Assembly (NCBI RefSeq): GCF_036324505.1 | Contig: NC_086352.1 | Coordinates: 5,626,501 to 5,690,500 of the forward strand | DNA from: Eleginops maclovinus | Lineage: Eukaryota > Chordata > Actinopteri > Perciformes > Eleginopidae | Reading direction: 5' to 3' | Length of the DNA stretch: 64,000 bases | Position numbers and translations under genes: made by a program | Notes under the pieces: model-generated | What the model was told of the DNA's origin: nothing | The model's input: the letters and a program-made list of their open reading frames with translations, nothing else | Database searches by the model: none | In this document: in pieces, positions 1 to 12,731 of the stretch | Numbering within the stretch: position 1 is the first letter of the stretch | Layout: each line of letters opens with the position of its first letter

Positions 1-3000
1 GTTCTGGTGATAAAAGCCCCCACTGTTTATCATGCAGAGGGTTTAAGTGAGGCACCGACAGCGCTGTCTGCAGCGGCGTTAACGCGGTGGACAGCGCTCT
101 CAGTTTTTCTCTGCCTCCAGCTTTACATTAAAACACTTCTTAGAGCCTCTCCTCCTGTCAAGTGGAAACTAATCGCCTCTCTCACACGACGGCAACACAT
201 TCGGACTGAACATGATCCCCTTACGGCTTGTTTGCACTGCATCCAGGAGTCCGCAGGGGCACCCAAACTCAAACTATCGCCCTCTGATTCTGCCTTTGGC
301 GTTTTTCACTCTGTATACTTTGGATGGTGATCAACAAACCCCCAGCTCGTGGGAAAAGCAACCTGTTCATTTGTTTCCCAAACTTGACACAAGATTCTTC
401 ACCACACTTCTTTACTCTGAGAAAAACTCCCCTGTCCTTATTTTCTCAGAGAAACTTTAACAAGGCCTCGGAGTTACGCTTCCTGTGTTTAATGGAGGTA
501 TTGTCTTCGTCGAGCAACAGACCCGAGTCAGACCTCCCAAAAAATCTCTCGTCATCGTCATCTTTTTCTGATTACCTGAACCGCCCTCTGGACAAGCACA
601 GCGTCTGTGTGTTTTCCTTGCTGTTTTCTGCATTCAGTCTGCTCTACATTAGCTCTGTTCACTCCCTTTTATGGCAGTGCTGTCACTGTCAATAGCTCAA
701 CTAAACAAATCACGGGCCGATTGATAACAGACCCGAGCGGCGGTGTTGCTGCAGGGTTGTTTGAAGTCGGCATGCTCAGCGGGGCGCGCGGTGCCGTGTG
801 CACGGAGCTTGGTCTCGTGTAACCAAATTGAAAAGTGGGAATCATGGTGGTGTTTGTAACAGCTGCTGAGACAGGGCCCGGTTCCATGTTGTGCATAAAA
901 AAAACGATGTCACCGACAAACTAGCATGGAGGCTGTGTTCTGCTTGTGCTTCTACTGTTGTTTCACTGCGAGCCCGAAGCGGAAGAGTGTTGCTCTCACA
1001 GTTTGTACGAACGAAAAGTAAGGAAAGTGTGTTTGGTGGATATTCTCTTTGTTGTAACAGTGCTTCTTGGCAGTAACTCTTATAGCGTTGGAAAGCCTGT
1101 TTATTTCCCTTTTAATTGGAGCCACATTTGTGAGGAACATGCATTTGTGGGATGAGGAGCAGAGCTGATGTGAAACATGAAAAATGTGACAAACCTTCCC
1201 TGCCAACAGCAAACAGCTTGTTTTTGCACAACACCTACTGCACGTCTGTCGGTCCTGGGGGAGCCTCCCTCCTCTTACACCTCCTTCCCTTCGACTGAGG
1301 GGCTTCTTTGGGAGTGTTTCTCTGTAGGTGTGAGTGTCTAAGGACAGCGGGTGTGAGACTAATGTGTAATTTGTAATATTGGGCAATATAATATTGATTG
1401 ATTGATTGATTGAAGTCACACACTCACCAGCAGCAACATCCGGCCGATCTACTCCGAGAAACCAATGTGTAATCATCTGATTTCTACAGTGACATCACCA
1501 TTATGTGTATGGCCTGTTATATTGTTCTGTCTGGATTCATCATGCAATATTATTACTATTTCAATAAACATCAAAGCACACTGCATCCAACCAGCGAAAC
1601 ATCTTTGCTGTTTTGTTTGCCTTAAGATCATTTTTGGAACCGGAATATAAGACTTAAAGGCGCTTCAAAACATGGGGTTTATTCAGCAACCTATTCCAAC
1701 CCGTGAGAACTCATAGGCTTCTTGTCACCTGGAGGGGCTGATATCCTAGACTGCATCTTCTTCCTGTATATTCTTTAACCTCCACAAAGATCGCTGGCTG
1801 CATTGCCCTGGTGTCGCGATTGCCAAGTGCATGGATAAATAAACATGTGCAACACAATCAGCAGATTCGTTCCGCCTCTGTTACACAATAAAGTTAGGAA
1901 CCAAAATTCAGTTCGGAACAAATAAATAAATAAGAGGGAAAATGAAGACAGTTTCTCTGAAAAGTTGAAATATGTCCAGCTCGGACACGTGGCCTTTCAA
2001 CTGGAACCACGAATACATCTTTCAATGCCGCCAGATTTCTTCAACACCACGGCTATTTAGAAATCTTAGGAACCTTCCTGGGATTGTCAGTCCATTACTT
2101 TGAGCCTGAGCGCAGTCTCCTGTGGGATTCTGATTAAAAGTTCCTCCTTTGACTTCGCTTTGCTGTCTGGCGTCAGAGCTCAAGCAGACACATCGTTATA
2201 AGGAATCTGTCGTTAACTTGACCTCAATTATAAGCCCCTCTCTCACTCACCATTATCTTGCACCAATCCCACTGTGGTCACTGTTTTCCTCCTTCAGCTC
2301 GAGTGGATTTTATCGGCATTTAAATCATCATCAGGGTAAAAGTAAGTGTTACTTTTGACAGCTTCCCTCTCGTCACACACACCTGACGACTGACGTGAGA
2401 CTCGTCCACAGCTGGGTTTCATCCCCTTGTTTTTTAACGCCAATATGAAATCCCAAAACATGATGCAATGCATGCTGATGAAAACACACTGGACTGGTAA
2501 ATTGGGATATTGCAATCGGTCCTGAAGCTACCAAGATCCATTTACAATGCGAGCAGGAGGGAATCACATCTGGTATTCCTTTTCATTTGTGGGTAAAATC
2601 CAAGTTCTTTTGTCCTAAAACATTACAGCTGTACATAAATAATATGCCAAATGAAGTTGTTGTAGATCTGTCAGAAAGAAATGTGTTTAGCTGCCATTTC
2701 AAATCAACACTAATAGATAAAAGACCTTGCATTAGGACAAGGAATTCAACCAGGAAGACCAATCCTCTTCAGTAATGCTTATTTGAAATCAATTTGCCTT
2801 TTATGTTACGTGGTAAACATGTTTGTATTTGTCTGAGACGTATCGTAGCTTGTGTGTGAATCTCTCTCCATTTCTTTCCCACGTGTTCTCAAATGTGTCA
2901 TTGCTTTAAACAGGCTGTTCTCACACACGTTGTAGATATACCAGAGAAGTCATGAACTGTTACGTGTGTATCCCACAAAATCGCTTTGTATGTATTTCAC

Positions 3001-3840
3001 ATAAGAACATCTGAGAAAAGTGAAATTATTAAGTACAAGTTCAAATGTGTGGAAGGAAGTGAAATTCTGAAAAGGGACGAAATTTTGAGAAAAAACTGAA
3101 ATTAAAAAAAAAGTGAAATTTCTGAAAAAATTCCAATTATTAAGTAAAAGTTCAGTTTTGTGTAAACAAGTGAAATTCTGAGGAAAAAGGGACATTTTGG
3201 TGAAGAAATCCTGGCTGGCCGGCTAACCAATCTTACCTACCAAGGAACGCAGGGGTTTTAGCTTTGGATTTTAGGATGTGTTGCTTTATTCTAACCAAAT
3301 TGTTTCCTGTTTCATTCTCAAAAGACTGCATCCTTGTTAAGCGTGGATATTGACGTGTGAAATAACTCAATACAATTGCTACTGTTGTATGAGGATACGT
3401 TGCATTCAGGTGCAATAGGACACCAGGCGTTCACGTAAATCCCTGCAGATCACATTTGTCACAGAAAGCAGCTCAGAGGGTCAGAGAGGTCCCATTACTG
3501 CAGGGATAGAGAGCCTGAAATCCTTCTTTCAACAAGAGAAAATCAGGCAACAGTAAACAGTCTCTTTACAAACCAGACCATAGTACTTATGAGGTCCTTT
3601 AAAGATGTGGCGTGACGTGTGAAAGTGAATCACTCGCCCATGTTTCCTTGAAGTCTGGTCAGTGGTTAGGCATTACACATGAAAGAATGGAGGGTAATTT
3701 ACAAAATGTCTCAGTGAGGCGGTGAGAGTCTGCATCATCCTCTATCATCGGGAACTCTGTGGCCTCTGAGGGTTCCATGGAACAACGGACAGACGGGAAT
3801 ACAGTTTAGTCTCACACCAACACACACACATAGAGATAGA
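1..3840. other. Non-coding stretch, probable ccbe1 intron
   Basis: I see no supportable gene here. The short open frames overlap one another on both strands, have no recognisable domain and no consistent splice signals. A small (ATTG)n run lies at about 1392-1413. Calling it an intron is inference: the next coding sequence downstream is an internal ccbe1 exon, and the exons expected before it are not found in the window. Confidence 0.5.
3020..3191. repeat. Diverged tandem duplication, about 112 bp unit
   Basis: Two purine-rich blocks (about 3020-3079 and 3132-3191) share the order ATTATTAAGTA, then AGTTCA, then AGTGAAATTCTGA and AAGGGAC. They look like an old local duplication. Confidence 0.55.
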
Positions 3841-3847
3841 ATCGGAG

Positions 3848-3985
3848 GATGAAACCCTCTTTATTGTCACATACACACACACAGCAGAGCACACACAGTG
3901 AAATTGGTCCTCTGCATTTAACCCATCCTAGTACTAGGAGCAGTGGGCAGCTATCGTGCAGCGCCCGGGGACACACAAAAGGAAC
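3848..3985 (+). mobile_element. Fragment of an abundant teleost retroposon-like repeat
   Basis: The block reads CTCTTTATTGTCAC, then a short CA-rich part, GTGAAATTGGTCCTCTGCAT, a GAGCAGTGGGCAGC segment and GCGCCCGGGGA. I recognise this as a very common interspersed sequence in fish genomes. The exact family (probably LINE-related) is from memory, not checked. Confidence 0.55.
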
Positions 3986-4163
3986 TCAAGGAATTCACCT
4001 TTTTATTGCCAAGAATTTCCATTTAATTAGATTTTGTTTTTCTCCGAAAGATCATTGAAGGCTGACCCTCATCAACGTAAATTCAGAGTTCAATAAAAGT
4101 GTAAGGGGGAGAACCCAAAAAGTGGGCCTGTCCAGATTTATGATCCTGAACGGCACCCAGCGC

Positions 4164-5003
4164 TCCGGTCCCAGCTGTGTGTGTCTCTCTTTAGTGTCCC
4201 CTGGTCTCCAGCTGTGTGCGTCTCTCTTTAGTGTCCCCTGGTCTCCAGCTGTGTGCGTCTCTCTTTAGTGTCCCCTGGTCTCCAGCTGTGTGTGTCTCTC
4301 TTTAGTGTCCCCTGGTCTCCAGCTGTGTGCGTCTCTCTTTAGTGTCCCCTGGTCTCCAGCTGTGTGCGTCTCTCTTTAATGTCTCCTGGTCTCCAGCTGT
4401 GTGCGTCTCTCTTTAGTGTCCCCTGGTCTCCAGCTGTGTGCGTCTCTCTTTAGTGTCCCCTGGTCTCCAGCTGTGTGCGTCTCTCTTTAGTGTCCCCTGG
4501 TCTCCAGCTGTGTGCATCTCTCTTTAGTGTCCCCTGGTCTCCAGCTGTGTGCGTCTCTCTTTAGTGTCCCCTGGTCTCCAGCTGTGTGCGTCTCTCTTTA
4601 GTGTCCCCTGGTCTCCAGCTGTGTGCATCTCTCTTTAGTGTCCCCTGGTCTCCAGCTGTGTGCATCTCTCTTTAGTGTCCCCTGGTCTCCAGCTGTGTGC
4701 GTCTCTCTTTAGTGTCCCCTGGTCTCCAGCTGTGTGCATCTCTCTTTAGTGTCCCCTGGTCTCCAGCTGTGTGCGTTTCCAGCTGTGTGCGTCTCTCTTT
4801 AGTGTCCCCTGGTCTCCTGCTGTGTGCGTCTCTCTTTAGTGTCCCCTGGTCTCCAGCTGTGTGTGTCTCTCTTTAGTGTCCCCTGGTCTCCAGCTGTGTG
4901 CGTCTCTCTTTAGTGTCCCCTGGTCTCCTGCTGTGTGCGTCTCTCTTTAGTGTCCCCTGGTCTCCAGCTGTGTGCGTCTCTCTTTAGTGTCCCCTGGTCT
5001 CCG
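4164..5003. repeat. 37-bp minisatellite, about 22-23 copies
   Basis: The unit runs TCTCTCTTTAGTGTCCCC then TGGTCTCCAGCTGTGTGCG. Copies differ mainly at one position (GTGCG, GTGCA or GTGTG). One junction near 4778-4792 is rearranged: a partial unit joins directly to the next CCAGCTGTGTG. The array ends at 5003, where the sequence changes to TTGTGTTGGAGC. Confidence 0.9.
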
Positions 5004-5747
5004 TTGTGTTGGAGCTTCTTGCAGCGTTTGGTTTCTGCAGCTTTTAGTAAAAGCTGCCTCCTCTGCTGAATGTTCTCTAGATGCTGCATGTGTTGAAGAG
5101 CTGCTGCAGATGTTTCTGCAGGAGTTCTGATTTGTGTTTCTATATCTGCGTCCTCTCTGAAGCTGCAGCATGTTTCTCCTCATGGAAGAGCGTTGGCACC
5201 TGTCGTCCACCGTATGATAAATAAATATGAAGTGATGCCACATATCTGTATTTCTCAATTTGAGGAGTCAGACACCCCAAATCCAAGAAAGGACAGTGGT
5301 TTTTATTTGATAAAAAACACCATGACATTAAGTCCATAAATGCAATGTTGAATCTAAGTCAATATCATTGAAGAACCATTTTCAGGAGACCAGTCTGAAC
5401 GATGACAGGTTGGGAAATTAGAGCGCGCAGGAAAAGGTTAAAGGGTGTTTTTACAGAGGGGGTCGAGATGGGAGGACGACAGGAGAACTGATGGGAAGAT
5501 GAGGCGAGTGTGGAGAGGTGAGGCGTAGCGGAGGGGAGGAAGAGTTCCCACTCGGTGTGTTCTGGTGGAAGTGCTGCAGACCTCCTGCGCTCCTAGTCAA
5601 AGCCTCCTCTGTTCGCCTGCAGCTCTGATGTTTCCCCGGAGGCCCGGAGCCTGGAAGTGGGCTGGCAGAGAAAATAAACGGAGAGGAGGTGCTCACATCG
5701 CCACACTCACACCTTCACATGCGTATACTCACAACGGTTTCAAAAGA

Positions 5748-5750
<3 letters not shown>

Positions 5751-5802
<52 letters not shown>
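5751..5802. repeat. (CA)n microsatellite
   Basis: About 26 uninterrupted CA units. The long open frames crossing it are repeat artefacts. Confidence 0.95.
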
Positions 5803-5804
<2 letters not shown>

Positions 5805-6345
5805 GATACGCTACACTGAGAGAGCTGCCTGGAAAACACCTTCACACCTTCAGGTGGAAGGCGGCTGGTTTTGTTTAATTTGTGGAGAAAAATCCAAGAT
5901 CCTGAGAGGACTTTTGAGGCGCTGTAAAGCTTTGATACCAATAGGGGAAAGTACCTCAGTTAGGCTGAATGATAAAGGAGTATCAATGTGGTTTTACTGG
6001 GGGTGTAAAACACTCTTTCTCTCCCAGTGAGACCGCATTAAAACGACAGAAACAATAACGCTCAGCGTCATATATGAACGATTGTTACTCCCATAAGACT
6101 ATATATATATAAAGAAAGGACACGGCCACCTTCCAAAGTGTGTTTTATTGTTGGTTTCATCATGCTAATGTGTTCCAGCATGATCCGTCATCACGCCGTC
6201 ACACACAACGTGACACGCCAAGTTTCTGAAATACTTTCGACCGTGCAAATACATCAGTTACAGCCCGGTTGATGAATGCAGCATGCTGTAATCGCAACAC
6301 GTATGAGCCACTTCAGTGAAGAGCATCCATCAAACTGACACGACG

Positions 6346-6380
6346 TACACACACACATACACACACACACACACACACAC
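6346..6380. repeat. (AC)n microsatellite
   Basis: About 17 AC units with one interruption (CATACA). Confidence 0.9.
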
Positions 6381-8763
6381 ATGGCCGACCTCCTGTCCTG
6401 GCGTGTCAAGAGGCCATTGACCTCCACTGAGCTCCACTTCCTGTGTTCCTCCCTCTATGAGTCCCAAGAGGGAAACTCAAGACTGACAACAACCTTCATC
6501 CCCGTCTAGCATCCTCCTCCTCCTGCTGTCAATATCCTCCTCTCCCATTTTCTCCCCTAACCTCCCGCTCAGATCGCCCCACATTTCTGCAGGGATTGAA
6601 TTGAAAGGACAGGAGCAGAGTGGAGTACCCACACGCTAAGTGAACGACACTGTAATGTAAGTGGGACTCGAATCGTCTATGGGTCACATCATCCATCGTC
6701 TCCTAAAGGACCCCTAAAGGACTTGTCTGGGGCGGTTTTCTCTGCTATAATGAATATGCTGTCTTTGTGATGCATTCCTGACTGCAAATGCACAATGGGA
6801 AAACATAACAGGGAAGGAGACCCCTCGCTTAAGTACATAATCTTCAGTGTAAGGTGATCCGGGTCCAGGCACGACTCTGGATCCTGTCTCGGGGTTTCGT
6901 CCAGTGCTGCCGTGCTGATTTTGGCAGCAACTGAAGGAGCAGACGCAGGTCGTGCATAGACCTGACTGCAACCCCAGCTGCAAGTAGCCGTGGGTCAGGC
7001 ATCACCGAAACAGGGGCTGCAGGGAGAAATATGGAAGCCAAACACTGTATGAACTAAGGACCTAGTCACCCACGAAGAAGGGGAACAGGGTGGACCCAGA
7101 TGCATGCAGGACACGGAAAAACTCTGATTGCAATACCTATTGTTAGGGAATATTTTTGTGTAAGCTTGTAACCTTTCTCTCAGGCCTGTGACCTCTTCAC
7201 ACACATGACCATTGGTCTCCTCACAGCAGCTTGTGTAGTGCTTGTTTTCAAGTTAGCCAGTGGTGTCCTCCCTCTGTCCCTCTGGCATAGGCTAACGGCC
7301 CTGCAGGTGCTGTTGTCTCCATTAAGGAGGGGCAGCCTGGGCTTCCGAAGCCTTGTTCCCACAGTGGGTACAAGCTCACGCTGACCTAGGATTGGCTTTA
7401 TTGTTTAGGCACAGCTAGCTCCAGTTTATCTGGACACAGATGCTCAGGTAAACACCTTATTTGTGACCTAGATGACAGTTTTAGTTAGACGTATTGTCCT
7501 AGCTTGTTTAGTCTGCTGCTCTGAGAATGTTGATTACCCATTCAGAACAAGTTAAAACCTCTTCCTATCCCTGAGATCTTCAGAATTGGTTTGACAACCG
7601 CTGTGGCAACTCGTGTCTTCAGTAAATGTCTTGTCAATTCTCCGGCCGTAACTCAGAATAAACCCAACAGTGTTTTGCCATCAAGTTCCTGCTCTCCAGT
7701 GTCTCTCTGAGTTTCGTCTCCATTGCTTCAGAAGTTTCTACCACACCTATAATAACTGCAAGTCCAGGCAGGACAGGGACAGCACGAGACAAACATGGAT
7801 CTGACAAAGACTAACAACTAACTAACTAAATGCTACAGGTATACAGTATCAGAGAATCACACAGGCGGGAAAACAGGAATTAAAGACAGACACAGGAAGT
7901 GGAAAACTTTCAAAATAAAACAGGAAACACAAGGACGTAAAAGTTCCATGTAGGCAAACCTAATTTGGCAGTTGCACATTGGCACACAACAACAAACCAG
8001 CCGTTTTAAATGGATTCTCACCAAAATGAGAACTAAATACTGTATGTTTTGAAGTGTTTCTGTTTATTTGTGGTTAATGCTTCCAGGTGATATTTAGTCA
8101 ACCTTTTAAAGGTCGTCTTGCAGTATCGCTTCTTCTGGTTGCATTAAATGTACTAGACGTTGCCACAGCTGAGAACAAACATGCATGGTAGAATTGTTTG
8201 GAAAGGATTTGGACGGCCTCTTGTTGGCTTTTCTTGAAACCCTGTCACTGTGGATATATTGGACTGTAAATGCTGGCTGCTGTTTTTGACAGTTGGTGTA
8301 TTCAAAGTGCGATAAATCACAAAAACAAGAAGGACTGGTCCATCATGGGAGCGTGTCTTCAGGAGGGCTGATTGTGAGTTCATGCAACTTCCAGCATAAG
8401 ATAACTACTTCAAACTGACCGGCAAATTCCCCAAAAACTGGGAATAGCACCAAGTATTTGCAACATATATCTGGCCTTTCTCAAGGTTGACTCAAAAAAC
8501 TATAATGCTAATGACATATACAGCCCAACACACTTTTAATGTTTGCAATTATCCATTATTTATATCCATAGCACAGTATAATGTGCACTACAGGCCAAGC
8601 TGTCAGACGTGAGATTCATCCAGGGCCAGAAGTCCTCTCAACAGGAGGTCCCCAGAGTGCCACCTCCATCCAAAAGAGGATTTGGGAAAGGAGGGAGAGG
8701 GAAGAAACCATAAGTTTATTTGTTTGTTTAATTTATTCATTCTTTTGTTCTTATGCAGGCCTA

Positions 8764-9477
8764 TGCCCAACATTAGCCTCCTTTAGCTTAGCGGTGGAGA
8801 CGTGAAGTCATGTGACCGTGCTGTAGTTCCTTTATAGCCCAACATTAGCCTCCTTTAGCTTAGCGGTGGAGACGTGAAGTCATGTGACCGTGCTGTAGTT
8901 CCTTTATAGCCCAACATTAGCCTCCTTTAGCTTAGCGGTGGAGACGTGAAGTCATGTGACCGTGCTGTAGTTCCCTTATAGCCCAACATTAGCCTCCTTT
9001 AGCTTAGCGGTGGTGACGTGAAGTCATGTGACCGTGCTGTAGTTCCCTTATAGCCCAACATTAGCCTCCTTTAGCTTAGCGGTGGAGACGTGAAGTCATG
9101 TGACCGTGCTGTAGTTCCCTTATAGCCCAACATTAGCCTCCTTTAGCTTAGCGGTGGTGACGTGAAGTCATGTGACCGTGCTGTAGTTCCTTTATAGCCC
9201 AACGTTAGCCTCCTTTAGCTTAGCGGTGGAGACGTGAAGTCATGTGACCGTGCTGTAGTTCCTTTATAGCCCAACATTAGCCTCCTTTAGCTTAGCGGTG
9301 GAGACGTGAAGTCATGTGACCGTGCTGTAGTTCCTTTATAGCCCAACATTAGCCTCCTTTAGCTTAGCGGTGGAGACGTGAAGTCATGTGACCGTGCTGT
9401 AGTTCCCTTATAGCCCAACATTAGCCTCCTTTAGCTTAGTGGTGGAGACGTGAAGTCATGTGACCGTGCTGTAGTTC
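8764..9477. repeat. 72-bp minisatellite, about 10 copies
   Basis: The unit starts GCCCAACATTAGCCTCC, continues TTTAGCTTAGCGGTGG and GACGTGAAGTCATGTGACC, and ends GTGCTGTAGTTCCYTTATA. Copies are nearly identical, differing at a few sites such as GGAGACG/GGTGACG and TTTATA/CTTATA, so the expansion is recent. Each copy holds one GTCATGTGAC, an E-box/M-box-type word. Confidence 0.93.
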
Positions 9478-9493
9478 AACAACTTATTTGACT

Positions 9494-9531
9494 GCATTAG
9501 TGCACGTTGGAGCTTCAACGTGCACTAATGC
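9494..9531. repeat. Perfect 16-bp inverted repeat (hairpin)
   Basis: GCATTAGTGCACGTTG (9494-9509) is followed by a 6-nt spacer and its exact reverse complement (9516-9531). A third partial copy, GCACGTTGAAGC, follows directly. It lies just after the 72-bp array. Confidence 0.9.
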
Positions 9532-9980
9532 ACGTTGAAGCTGTTTTGAGCTCAGCAGGGAGAAATGAGACAGACAGTCCAGTTGTTGTCTGCTAAAGGC
9601 TTTGAGCGTTCCTCTTGGCCTCTGCAAGTCTGGAGAAAACAGCAAAATGTTCCTCTGAAAGAAATAAAGATGGAAGAGGCAGACACCTCATCTGGTTTCT
9701 CAGACAGAGGGCAACTCGAGGCCAACAACATGTCAGTCTGAAAAGAGAGGGAGACGGACAGGGATTATGTCAGCAACTAGTGAACCAATGAGGTGCTCCG
9801 TGAAACAACGAGTATAAATCGACATGTTTCAAATCACAGGCTCCATGTAGCGCGAGGGAAGGAGGGAGCACCGAGAGGACAGGGAGAGAGAGGGAGATGG
9901 ATAATGTCAGGGATCGCTCTCACTAATAAACCCTGACGGACATTTAAAGGCTGTACCCAATTACTGGATGGTATCCTGGC

Positions 9981-9982
<2 letters not shown>

Positions 9983-10014
<32 letters not shown>
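9983..10014. repeat. (CA)n microsatellite
   Basis: About 16 CA units. Confidence 0.9.
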
Positions 10015-10017
<3 letters not shown>

Positions 10018-10217
10018 GTATGTGCAGATGTGAACCCACACAGTTAGACTGTTTTTGGGGGTTTGGAAGTAAGGTTAACGATATTTTATGAATTAAGGGT
10101 GAGGATATTTTGCCAAAACGTTGTGCCAATGTTACTTTTTTGTCCATTTCAATTCTAAAAAGTCCAATGGTGCATTCAATGCTGCTCGGATGGCTTTACA
10201 ACTTTGGAGGTCTAAGT

Positions 10218-10460
10218 CATAATGAGGAGTCTACTCTGATTGGTTCGCTGGCCAGCTCTGTAGATGTCCCGCCCCTTAGCCTATCACGTTCAATGTGTTG
10301 AAGCTATCGTTATGTCGTGATGTCACAATGTTCAGGAAGTTAAAGGAGTCCAATGGAGGCGTTTCAGGCCGGAGGGTGAGAAACTCTCCCTGGAGGGATC
10401 ACTGGGATTTTACCCCTTGCAGACCATTTACATGCACTAAAACCTGCAGGGAAGAGAAAC
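10218..10460 (+). mobile_element. Dispersed teleost repeat, copy 1 of 3
   Basis: Shares TGATTGGTTCGCTGGCC, GATGTCCCGCCCCTTAGCC and CAGACCATTTACATGCAC with copies at 26388-26560 (same strand) and 36420-36590 (opposite strand). It is probably a fragment of an abundant fish DNA-transposon family. The family name is not assigned. Confidence 0.7.
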
Positions 10461-10779
10461 TCCAAAGAACACAATTAAAATGTGATTTAACTGAAGTGAA
10501 AAACGAGGATTGTTTCTGCCTCATTATTCGGAGTCACTCCAAACTTTACTTTCTTCTCTCCTGGCTCATGCTGCACCCTCCTGCCAAGTTTCATAAACAC
10601 CAGGCAGTTGTTTTTGTGAAATCCTGCTGACAGACAAACAAACACACGAGCCAAGAACCAAACCTGGTAATAAAATGACTGCAATTTATATAACCTAGTG
10701 TTACCAATAGTGATTACTTGTTTACTGGTCTGACAGTTAATAGATCATTTATCCTCAAAGTCAGCTGTATAGATATCTT

Positions 10780-10885
10780 TTCTCTAATGCCACTTTACTT
10801 CTTATTTTTATTCCCTACTATTTGCTATGCCTTTGAATTGTTTCATGCTGCTGCAACACAAACATTCCCCAGCTTGGGATAAATG
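10780..10885 (+). mobile_element. LINE-type 3' end, degenerate
   Basis: The sequence has the layout of fish L2-like retroposon tails: a T-rich part with CTACTATTTGC, then a CATTCCCCAGCTTGGGATAAAT end. It resembles the copy at 14585-14815. Confidence 0.5.
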
Positions 10886-10951
10886 ATCTTAATGAAGAAA
10901 TTGCACTTGTATTCCCAGCAGAAGAGTCTTAAAACACAAGTGTGTGTGATG

Positions 10952-10974
10952 GTGTGTGTGTGTGTGTGTGTGTG
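10952..10974. repeat. (TG)n microsatellite
   Basis: A short TG tract opposite in strand sense to the AC tract at 11096. Confidence 0.9.
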
Positions 10975-11094
10975 AGTGAAATGCCGTGTCAAGTCGACCG
11001 GGTTTGACTGACATACTTTCACTTTCCCAAACAAAAACACACGGGTCAGCTCTCCCTCCGCCCTCCTCTGGCTCCGGCCTCCACCTCCTGTCCA

Positions 11095-11095
<1 letters not shown>

Positions 11096-11168
<73 letters not shown>
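11096..11168. repeat. (AC)n microsatellite
   Basis: About 36 AC units. The two tracts at 10952 and 11096 are complementary and 122 bp apart. Confidence 0.95.
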
Positions 11169-11170
<2 letters not shown>

Positions 11171-12480
11171 AGGGGAGCACTGACTGACTGACTGACAGGG
11201 AGATCAGTGTGTGTGCTTTCACTGCTTTCTGGATCTCTGAGTTGTTTTCTTTGCAGCTATATCTCCGTTCTGTCTCCGGCTTTCATGTCTTTATCTGTCC
11301 TCTTTACTCTGTGAGGCTCTTGTGGGAGCTTTCCCTCACTCTGTTTTGGCTTTTTTCACATGTTTGACCTATGTGAAAGTATGTGCACAGACCATGAGGT
11401 GAGAGCCAAGTCTAATTCCCAATTGCATGTTGGCAGCGGGTCATTTTCCACCGAACCTCCTCAGTGTCAGTGGGTTTTTCTTGGCTGATCCTCATTGGTA
11501 ACCTGTGTGAAACTGGCTTGACATTAGCTTTAAAACCCAATGTTTTATCAGCAGCCATGCATTCAAAACACTGCCAGGATTTGTGGGGATCATCTCCAAC
11601 CAATCATTGGTCTGCAGTCTTCAAACTCCACCTCCTAGTTCTCCGCTAGCTAAAATAACCTTACTCTTATTCTTGTTTGCAGTCACAGATCGACCAAAAC
11701 TCCACCAATAGATGCTTTCTTGTGCATCAGTTTGACTCTGACATCAGATAGTATGGCTCAGATGAGGGAGCACATTTCAAAATGTACTTTTATCCCGTTT
11801 CTGAGAAGCACTGAATCAAGCATCAGGTATCAGCTTCACTGCAAACACTCATCTGAGACTGATTTACATTTGGACGGCCATGACATGAGTAATGCAGTGT
11901 GTTTACATCGGGTAAAATACCTATCATGTAAGGCTATAGATGTTTCTGATTCTTATTCAACGTGCATAAGTCATATTTGCACCGACACTGGGATTATCTG
12001 TGCCTCCGAAAGGAAAAATGATTTGGTTTTGCATTTCTAAAGTCAGCACAAGTCTAGAGGGCAAAGTTTATGACGCATTCAGTCCTAAATTGTTGATACC
12101 AGTGAAATAATAACCAGAAAGCGCGCTCATCCTCTCAAATAAAGAGGTCGACAGTCTCCAGAAATTGTGATTTTTGTGCCACATCCAAACCAAATCGACC
12201 TGAAATGAACATTTGAGTTGCTTTAAGGACAGTGGGCATCTGCAGCACATTAGAGTGAGATCAGCTGATGACTGATTGATGGATTTATGGACTGATTGAT
12301 CGGCTGAACGAGTGAAATCTCAGCCCTCGCTCCGCTGTCTCCACCTCTGCTCCGTTATCCGTCCCTCTCAACACTTGGAGCTACAGGCTGCAGATTAAAG
12401 CCGCCCTCATCTGGATCTCATCAGGGTTCAGGCCGGCCTCGCTGCTTAATCGCTTATTATTCATTCAGGAGAAACAAAAG

Positions 12481-12502
12481 TGGGGGAGGGGGGAGGGGGG
12501 GT
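12481..12502 (+). other. G-rich tract, possible G-quadruplex
   Basis: Runs of five, six and seven or more G separated by single A. The plus strand could form a G-quadruplex. Confidence 0.5.
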
Positions 12503-12647
12503 CAAGAGTGATTTAGGGTTACGCCGCATGGAGGCTGGAGGAGAGTAAAAGCAAAGCGTTTGTCTTCAGGGGGTCGAGGAGAAGGAGCAGGAACAGGAAC
12601 AGCACGCCGACTTCAGGACAGAAGTTATACACTTTTTCTTCTTTGTA

Positions 12648-12649
<2 letters not shown>

Positions 12650-12729
<80 letters not shown>
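12650..12729. repeat. (TG)n microsatellite
   Basis: About 80 bp of TG units with one TTG interruption. Confidence 0.95.

Positions 12730-12731
<2 letters not shown>

Larger units (their letters stand above)
5004..8756. other. Non-coding stretch with CA tracts
   Basis: No gene is supportable. Apart from the CA tracts at 5751 and 6346 and a short (AT)n at about 6101-6110, the sequence looks unique. A block at about 7760-7960 shares GGCGGGAAAACAGGAA with 35424-35440, which suggests an old dispersed repeat. Confidence 0.45.

Noticed and set aside
7835..7851. Possible missing ccbe1 exon end (AAATGCTACAGGTATAC)
   Set aside because: The Cys-Tyr-Arg plus donor pattern fits, but an in-frame TAA lies just upstream and no other conserved residues precede it.
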